A stretch of DNA of 64,000 nt from Ramlibacter sp. PS4R-6 (GTDB lineage: Bacteria; Pseudomonadota; Gammaproteobacteria; Burkholderiales; Burkholderiaceae_C): contig NZ_JBBHKA010000001.1 of the NCBI RefSeq assembly GCF_037572775.1, positions 3,658,001 to 3,722,000 on the forward strand. The letters run 5' to 3'. Positions 58,851 through 64,000 of this stretch are shown here, piece by piece. Below the pieces are notes generated by a model, which saw only the letters and a list, made by a program, of their open reading frames with translations, was not told where the DNA came from and made no database searches. Each line of letters starts with the position of its first letter. Within the stretch, counting starts at the first letter, position 1. The position numbers and the translations under genes were made by a program.

Positions 58851-60508
58851 CGCGCTTCGCCCGCCACCTGCCCTTCCTCGCCTGGCCGCGCCTCACGCCG
58901 GCGCTCGCCCGCAACGAGGCGGTCTCGGCGCTGACGGTGGCGCTGGTGATGATCCCGCAGTCGGTCGCGTACGCGCACCTCGCCGGTATGCCGCTGATCG
59001 CGGGGCTGTACGCCACGTTCCTGCCGCCGCTGCTGTCGGTGCTGTTCAGCGCATCGACGCGCCTCTCGGTGGGCCCATCGGCGCTGTCGAGCGTGCTGGT
59101 CGGCGCGTCGCTCGCGGGATTGGCTGCACCCGCGTCGGCCGAGTGGGTGATGCTGGCCGTGTGGATGGCGCTCGTCGCGGGCTTCGTGCAGTTGGCGCTG
59201 GGCGCGTTGCGCGCGGCATGGGTCCTCAACCTCGTGAGCTCGCCGATCCTCGCCGGCTTCAGCCAGGCGGCGGCGCTGTTGATCATCGTGTCGCAGGTTC
59301 CGGCCCTGCTGGGCCTCGCCGGCGGCATCGAGACGCTCCCGCAAGGCCCCGCGCATCCCACCGCGCTGGCGTTCGGGCTGGGCAGCGTGGCGCTCTTCAT
59401 CCTGGGCAAACGTTTCGCGCCGCGGTTGCCGATGGTGCTCATCGTGCTGCTGGCGTCCGCGGCGATCGCCAAGTGGACCGGGTGGTCGGCGCACGGCAGC
59501 GTGGTCGGCGACCTGCCCGCCGGTTTCCCGTCGCCGTACGCGCCGGGATGGCCGACATTGGCCACGCTGCACGCCATCGTGATCCCGGCGCTGGTGCTCG
59601 CCCTCGTCAGCTCGCTGGAGATGGCGGCCAGCGCCAAGATCGAGAGCCAGCGCGACGGCAAGCGCTGGGACGCCAACCAGGACCTCATCGGCCAGGGCGT
59701 GGGCAAGATCGCATCGGCGTTCAGCGGCAGCTTCCCGACCAGCACCTCGTTCTCGCGTTCGGCGCTGACGCTGTACTCCGGCGCGAAGACCGGGTGGGCC
59801 ACCGTGTTCGCCGCGGCGTTCGTCGCGTTGGCCCTGTTGTTCTTCACGCCCGTGCTGCACCACGTGCCGCGCGCGGTGCTCGCGGCAATCGTCGTCGCGG
59901 CGGTGCTGAACCTCGTCAAGCCGGCGACCTTCTGGCGCGTGGGGCGCATCGACCGCATCGAGGCCGCGATTGCGCTCGTCACCTTCGCCGTCACGCTGGC
60001 GGCGGCGCCGCGCATCTACTGGGGCGTGCTGGCGGGCGTGGTGCTGGGCCTGTGCCACTTCCTCTACATGCGGCTGCACCCGCGCATCATCGAGGTGGGC
60101 CTGCACCCCGACGGCAGCCTGCGCGACCGCCACCTGTGGAAGCTCGAACCGCTCGGGCCCGACGTGTACGCATTGCGCATGGACGGCGAGCTGGACTTCG
60201 CCTCGTCCACCTGGTTCGAGGAAGCGATCGTCGACCACATCGCCGCGCATCCCGGCACGCGCCACGTGGTGATGTTCGCGCAGCCCATCAACCGCATCGA
60301 CACCACCGGCGTGGAAACCTTCATGCAGTTGCGCGCGATGCTGGAGGGCCGGGGCATCGCGCTGCACGTCAGCGGGATCAAGCTGCCGGTGGAGCGCGTG
60401 CTGGAAAAGGCCGGCGCGCTGAAGGCCTCGCCCCTGCTCCACATGTATCGAACCGATGCGGAAGCGCTCGAAGCATTGCGCAACAACGCATCGGTGCAAG
60501 CCGTGTAA
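58847..60508 (+). CDS. SulP-family anion transporter with STAS domain (second copy)
   Basis: 553 residues from the ATG at 58847, overlapping the sulfatase stop. The SulP membrane core begins with EAVSALTVALVMIPQSVAYAHLAGMP, with LFSASTRLSVGPSALSSVLVG and SGSFPTSTSFSRSALTLYSGAKT as the signature blocks. The STAS domain starts around LWKLEPLGPDVYALRMDG and includes NRIDTTGVETF. Typical length. Coupled translation with a sulfatase suggests transport of sulfate, either uptake or release of the product. Clearly different in sequence from the SulP at 28689. Confidence 0.93.
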   Translation: MTRFARHLPFLAWPRLTPALARNEAVSALTVALVMIPQSVAYAHLAGMPLIAGLYATFLPPLLSVLFSASTRLSVGPSALSSVLVGASLAGLAAPASAEWVMLAVWMALVAGFVQLALGALRAAWVLNLVSSPILAGFSQAAALLIIVSQVPALLGLAGGIETLPQGPAHPTALAFGLGSVALFILGKRFAPRLPMVLIVLLASAAIAKWTGWSAHGSVVGDLPAGFPSPYAPGWPTLATLHAIVIPALVLALVSSLEMAASAKIESQRDGKRWDANQDLIGQGVGKIASAFSGSFPTSTSFSRSALTLYSGAKTGWATVFAAAFVALALLFFTPVLHHVPRAVLAAIVVAAVLNLVKPATFWRVGRIDRIEAAIALVTFAVTLAAAPRIYWGVLAGVVLGLCHFLYMRLHPRIIEVGLHPDGSLRDRHLWKLEPLGPDVYALRMDGELDFASSTWFEEAIVDHIAAHPGTRHVVMFAQPINRIDTTGVETFMQLRAMLEGRGIALHVSGIKLPVERVLEKAGALKASPLLHMYRTDAEALEALRNNASVQAV

Positions 60509-60599
60509 CGAGTCGCATCGCGACGCATTTCCGGTATTGCTGGGCTTGCCACAGCTCGACAAGAATGTTCTCGCAGGCCGCTGGCCTGTGGAGGACGAG

Positions 60600-62186
60600 A
60601 TGGCTCGATGGATCCACATGGCCGCAGCCGCGGGCGCGGCCTTCCTTGCCGGGTGCGGCGGAGGCGACGCCGTGATGACGCTGGCCGGACAGCAGCAGCA
60701 GTCCGCGCTCGTCGCCGCGGCGCCGGTTTCGAATGCCGCGGCGGTGCGTTTCCTGGAGCAGGCGACCTTCGGGCCGACGCCGGGCGAGGTCGCGCACGTT
60801 CAATCCGTGGGCTTCGACGCGTGGCTGAACGAACAGTTCGCCATGAAGCCCACGCAGTTCCCCAATGCCAGCGACCGCACTTCGCTCGAGGCGGTGCAGG
60901 CCTCGTTCTTCAACATCGCCGTCAATGCGCCCGACCAGCTGCGCCAGCGCGTGGCCTTCGCGCTCGGGCAGGTGATGGTGGTGAGCGACCAGAAGCTGGA
61001 CAACCGGGCGGCCATCGCCAGCTACCAGCGCGTGCTGGTCACCGGCGCATTCGGCAACTACCGGCAGCTGCTCAAGGACGTGACGCTGTCGCCCGCCATG
61101 GGCACCTACCTGGACATGGCGAACAACGTGAAGGAGGACCCGGAAGCGGGCACCGCCCCCAACGAGAACTACGCCCGCGAGGTGCTGCAGCTCTTCTCCG
61201 TCGGGCTGGTCAAGCTCAATTCCGACGGCACGCCGGTCCTCGATACCGGCGGCAAGCCCATCGCCACCTATTCGCAGGAGACGGTGGAGGGCTTCGCGCA
61301 CGTGTTCACCGGCTGGACCTATCCCTCGAAGAGGCGCAGCAAGTTCCCCACGCTCAACGGCCCGCTCTACACCGGCCCGCTGCAGCTGGTGGAGTCATAC
61401 CACCAGGGCGGCACGAAGCAATTGCTCGACGGCGCGACGGTGTCGCAGGGCGCGGCGGCGGAGATGGAGGTCGCCCTGGACAACATCGCCGGGCATCCCA
61501 ACGTCGGCCCGTTCATCGGCACGCGCCTGATCCAGGCGCTTGTGAAGAGCAACCCCTCGCCGGCCTACGTGCAGCGCGTGGCCGCCGCCTTCGCCAACAA
61601 CGGCAGCGGGCAACGCGGCGACATGAAGGCCGTGATCCGCGCGGTGCTGCTGGACGCGGAGGCCAGAGCCGGCGACACGCAGGCGGCGGCGGCTTCCGAC
61701 GGCAAGCTGCGCGAGCCGGTGCTGTACATGACGCGGCTGATGCGCGCGTTCGCAACGCGCACCTCCGGCGTCGGCTTGCCGTACTACGCGCAGTCGATGC
61801 GGCAGGACGTGTTCGACGCGCCCTCGGTGTTCAACTTCTACCCGCCTTCGTACAAGCCCCAGGGCTACACGTTGTACGGCCCCGAATTCAAGCTGCTCAA
61901 CTCGCCTTCGGTGGCATCACGCCTGAACTTTGCGTGGGACTTCGCCAACGGCGGCCTGCCGAACAAGACGCTCCCGAACTTCACGCCGCTGGTGGCGGCC
62001 GCGACCGCCGGCGACGCCGCGCTGGTCGCGCAGCTGGATGCCACGCTGATGCACGGGACGATGCCTGACGGCATGAAGTCCACCCTGGCGACGGCGCTGG
62101 TCTCGTCGGGCGCCGCGCCGCGCGAACGCGCGATGCTGGCGCTGTACCTCGTGGCCGCGAGCCCGGCTTTCAACATCCAGAGGTGA
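60600..62186 (+). CDS. DUF1800 family lipoprotein
   Basis: 528 residues from the ATG at 60600, after GAGGACGAG. Signal peptide with lipobox FLAGC (cysteine near residue 19). Family blocks: AVRFLEQATFGPTPGEVAHV, RQRVAFALGQVMVVSD, NENYAREVLQLFSVGLV, ETVEGFAHVFTGWTY and HPNVGPFIGTRLIQALVKSNPSPAYVQRVA (in parts). DUF1800 proteins are exported and nearly always encoded with a DUF1501 protein, as here; no enzymatic role is proven. Confidence 0.92.
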   Translation: MARWIHMAAAAGAAFLAGCGGGDAVMTLAGQQQQSALVAAAPVSNAAAVRFLEQATFGPTPGEVAHVQSVGFDAWLNEQFAMKPTQFPNASDRTSLEAVQASFFNIAVNAPDQLRQRVAFALGQVMVVSDQKLDNRAAIASYQRVLVTGAFGNYRQLLKDVTLSPAMGTYLDMANNVKEDPEAGTAPNENYAREVLQLFSVGLVKLNSDGTPVLDTGGKPIATYSQETVEGFAHVFTGWTYPSKRRSKFPTLNGPLYTGPLQLVESYHQGGTKQLLDGATVSQGAAAEMEVALDNIAGHPNVGPFIGTRLIQALVKSNPSPAYVQRVAAAFANNGSGQRGDMKAVIRAVLLDAEARAGDTQAAAASDGKLREPVLYMTRLMRAFATRTSGVGLPYYAQSMRQDVFDAPSVFNFYPPSYKPQGYTLYGPEFKLLNSPSVASRLNFAWDFANGGLPNKTLPNFTPLVAAATAGDAALVAQLDATLMHGTMPDGMKSTLATALVSSGAAPRERAMLALYLVAASPAFNIQR

Positions 62187-62191
62187 TCGCG

Positions 62192-63517
62192 ATGGACCGT
62201 CGACAATTCCTGAAACTTGGCGCCTTCTCCGCGCTGGCCACGGGCGGACTGGGGTCCTTGGTCGCCAGCGCCGCGGGCAGCGACTACCGCGCGGCCGTGT
62301 GCGTGTTCCTCGCCGGCGGCTGCGACGCGAACAACCTCGTCGTGCCCACCGACACCGCGCGCTATGCGATGTACGCCGGCGCAAGGCCGCGCCTGGCGAT
62401 CCCGCGCGAGCAGCTGCTGGCCATCGCCCCGGCCTCCGGCGGCTCCTACGGGCTGCATCCGCAACTGGGCGCCTTGCAGGCGCTCTTCAACCAGCAGCGC
62501 CTGGCGGTGCTGGCCAATGTCGGCACGCTCGTGAAGCCGACCACGGCGGAACAAGCGAAGTCGGGCGCGTGGCCCTTGCCCGACAACCTGCTGTCCCACA
62601 TCGACCAGCAGAACCAGTGGGTGATGCTCAACCCGGGCATGCCCGTCGCCGTGACGGGCTGGGGCGGGCGCACCGCCGACCTGCTGCGGCCGGCGAACGC
62701 CACCGCGCGCTTCCCCGCCACGGTGTCGGCCGCGGGCAGCAATGTCTTCTGCGACGGCTTGGCCACGGGCGCGGGTGTGATCGATCCGTGGGGCTCGGTG
62801 TCGTTCGCGGGTGCGGGCGGCTCCCCGGTGGACCGCGCGCGCATGGCGGCCCTCACCCAGTTCGCGCCCGCCGCGGGCGCACCACAACTGGACTCGGCGT
62901 ACAACGATGCACTGTCCGGCGCGCTGCTGCAGGACCGGCTGCTGGACGCCGCGTATGAGACGACCTTGCCCGTCGAATTCCCCGACAGCTACCTCGGCCT
63001 GCAGCTGTACCGCGTGGCCCAGCTCATCGCGTCGCGCGGCGCGCTGGGCATGTCGCGCCAGCTGTTCTACGTGGAGCAAGGCGGCTACGACACCCACGCG
63101 GGCCAGGCCGATTCGCTGCAGGAACTGCTGGGCGAGTTGTCGGAGGCGCTGGGCGCCTTCGCCGCGACGATGCTCGCGCTCGGCGTCGACCCGAACGTCG
63201 TGACCTTCACGCATTCGGAGTTCTCGCGCACGCTGATGGCGGCGGGCGACGGCGGCGACGGCACGGACCACGCGTGGGGCGGGCACAGCTTCGTGATGGG
63301 CGGTGCCGTGCGCGGCGGCGACATGTACGGCACCTTCCCGCAATTGCAGGTCGGTGGCCCCGACGACGGCAGCGACGAAGGCCGCTGGGTTCCCACGACC
63401 TCCGTCGACCAGTATGCCGCGACCATCGCCTCGTGGCTGGGCGTGGCGGACGCCGACCTCGAAACCGCCTTGCCCAACCTCGCGAACTTCACGGTGAAGA
63501 AGCTGGCGTTCCTGTGA
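62192..63517 (+). CDS. DUF1501 family TAT-exported protein
   Basis: 441 residues from the ATG at 62192, preceded by AGAGGTG; a GTG at 62183 overlapping the previous stop (GTGA) is an alternative. The start MDRRQFLKLGAFSALATGG is a twin-arginine signal. The family core follows: VCVFLAGGCDANNLVVPTD, VEQGGYDTHAGQADSL, TFTHSEFSRTLMAAG and TDHAWGGHSFVMGG. DUF1501 belongs to the alkaline phosphatase/sulfatase superfamily by fold. Partner of the upstream DUF1800 protein. Confidence 0.93.
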   Translation: MDRRQFLKLGAFSALATGGLGSLVASAAGSDYRAAVCVFLAGGCDANNLVVPTDTARYAMYAGARPRLAIPREQLLAIAPASGGSYGLHPQLGALQALFNQQRLAVLANVGTLVKPTTAEQAKSGAWPLPDNLLSHIDQQNQWVMLNPGMPVAVTGWGGRTADLLRPANATARFPATVSAAGSNVFCDGLATGAGVIDPWGSVSFAGAGGSPVDRARMAALTQFAPAAGAPQLDSAYNDALSGALLQDRLLDAAYETTLPVEFPDSYLGLQLYRVAQLIASRGALGMSRQLFYVEQGGYDTHAGQADSLQELLGELSEALGAFAATMLALGVDPNVVTFTHSEFSRTLMAAGDGGDGTDHAWGGHSFVMGGAVRGGDMYGTFPQLQVGGPDDGSDEGRWVPTTSVDQYAATIASWLGVADADLETALPNLANFTVKKLAFL

Positions 63518-63526
63518 GCGCCGCGC

Positions 63527-64000
63527 TCAGCCACGCGGCGCCAGCTTCGCCAGTTCCTCCGACACCAGCCGCACGATGAGGCGGTCCAGCGTGTCGACGG
63601 AATAGTTCTTCACGTCGTGCCCGGTTTCGCGGCCCGGCCCGCTCGACGGGTCGTGCGCGTCGGCATAGGTGAGGAACACGAACTTGCCGCCGGTGTACTG
63701 CGCGATCTGCCGCTGGATGAATTCGCCCTGGCGGTCCAGGCCCGACGCACCCACGCTGAACACCTTGATGCCCTTGCCCAGCGCGGCGACCATGTCGTCG
63801 TCGTAGTGCGGCGCGCCGTAGTCCAGGTGCGGCGGCGCATCGGCCAGCAGCACCACGAGCCGGGTCGCGCCGTCGCCGCGCCAGCTCAGGCGATGGACCG
63901 TTTCGTGCAGCGCTTCGTTCATTGCCTCGGGATAGTCGCCGCCGCCATCGGCGCGCAGCGGGATGAGCGCCTGGCGCAGGAAGCCGCCCACGTCGTTGGT
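63527..64000 (-). CDS. VWA-domain protein (5' end beyond window)
   Basis: The frame is open from the window edge (position 64000) to the stop at 63527, so only the last ~157 residues are seen. FLRQALIPLRADGGGDYPEAM, VVLLADAPPHLDYG, and KGIKVFSVGASGLDRQGEFI are the second half of a von Willebrand factor A domain. The segment TGGKFVFLTYADAHDPSSG recalls VWA proteins linked with serine/threonine kinases or surface adhesins. It is convergent with the DUF1501 gene, 9 bases apart. Full length and localisation unknown. Confidence 0.8.
   Translation of the reverse strand, partial: TNDVGGFLRQALIPLRADGGGDYPEAMNEALHETVHRLSWRGDGATRLVVLLADAPPHLDYGAPHYDDDMVAALGKGIKVFSVGASGLDRQGEFIQRQIAQYTGGKFVFLTYADAHDPSSGPGRETGHDVKNYSVDTLDRLIVRLVSEELAKLAPRG

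Noticed and set aside
1-64000. tRNA or rRNA genes, CRISPR arrays, insertion sequences, attachment sites
   Set aside because: I saw no cloverleaf-like segment with CCA-end context, no regularly spaced repeats, and no transposase or integrase motif. Short RNA genes could still escape reading by eye.

Overview
The window is GC-rich (roughly two thirds G+C), densely coded and free of rRNA, tRNA, CRISPR arrays, insertion sequences and prophage. Gene content and order point to a betaproteobacterium of the order Burkholderiales, most likely Comamonadaceae (Ramlibacter/Variovorax-like). The pointers are an orphan Bug-type solute-binding protein, the rhodanese-grxC-secB-gpsA cluster divergent from gpmA-ctpA-moeB, the fkpB-ispH pair, a DUF3460-scpA-nadB run, and -10 elements of TAAAAT type placed directly before start codons. 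About 70 protein genes are called. No gap between genes exceeds 300 bases; the longest is 41137-41408 (272 bases), which holds two large hairpins and a possible ctpA promoter. This is core or niche chromosome, with no sign of recent mobile insertion.

Layout. 1-8853 (all minus): a glutamate/aspartate ABC binding protein (cut by the window edge), aspartate ammonia-lyase and a HypT-like LysR regulator; a small GFA/GNAT/lipoprotein cluster; a PLP-dependent dehydratase coupled to ispH and fkpB. 8913-10652: radC, a Smr-domain protein and a truncated haemoglobin. 10657-14613: a large FtsX-type permease and a membrane-anchored C13 (legumain-family) peptidase. 14621-26222 (minus): a complete NAD-independent, membrane-linked formate dehydrogenase locus. 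It runs from an Mrp/ApbC Fe-S carrier through DUF3305, DUF3306, a multi-[4Fe-4S] protein, a TorD-type chaperone, a small TAT protein, the catalytic, iron-sulfur and cytochrome b subunits, and two small exported proteins, to fdhD. 26280-34347 (mostly plus): metG, a small lipoprotein, a predicted leader peptide and SulP transporter, an M28 peptidase on the other strand, DUF3460, scpA and nadB. 34355-36916 (minus): a methyltransferase-like gene, nadA and nadC. 37011-43668: a thioredoxin-like protein, a lipoprotein, gpsA, secB, grxC, rhodanese, gpmA, ctpA and moeB. 43663-46093 (minus): an Ldh_2-family dehydrogenase with a split UxaA-family dehydratase/lyase that may be sulfolactate sulfo-lyase (SuyA/SuyB). 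46185-54153: AsmA; a two-component stress module (single-domain receiver, NarL-type regulator, CHASE3 kinase) followed by a run of small envelope-stress genes (DUF1328, DUF883, holin-X-like, BON lipoprotein); then a zinc metallopeptidase. 54089-60508: an Lhr-type DEXH helicase, and an overlapping Bug-sulfatase-SulP operon. 60600-64000: a DUF1800/DUF1501 exported pair and the end of a VWA-domain protein.

How the parts fit. Several modules deal with sulfur: two different SulP transporters, a formylglycine-type sulfatase translated with one of them, and the SuyAB-like pair. Formate oxidation to the quinone pool is fully encoded apart from cofactor synthesis. NAD synthesis (nadB, nadA, nadC) is grouped but split over both strands. 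The most notable regulatory structures are a leaderless 27-codon ORF before the SulP gene at 28689, whose 3' end forms one arm of a hairpin that partly covers the SulP ribosome-binding site, and two 18-bp NarL/GacA-like boxes (one perfect, one degenerate) in the stress module. A recurrent leaderless-promoter pattern (a -10-like hexamer 6-7 nt before ATG) appears in front of at least eight genes. All functional statements rest on reading the sequence and on recalled family knowledge; no database search was run.
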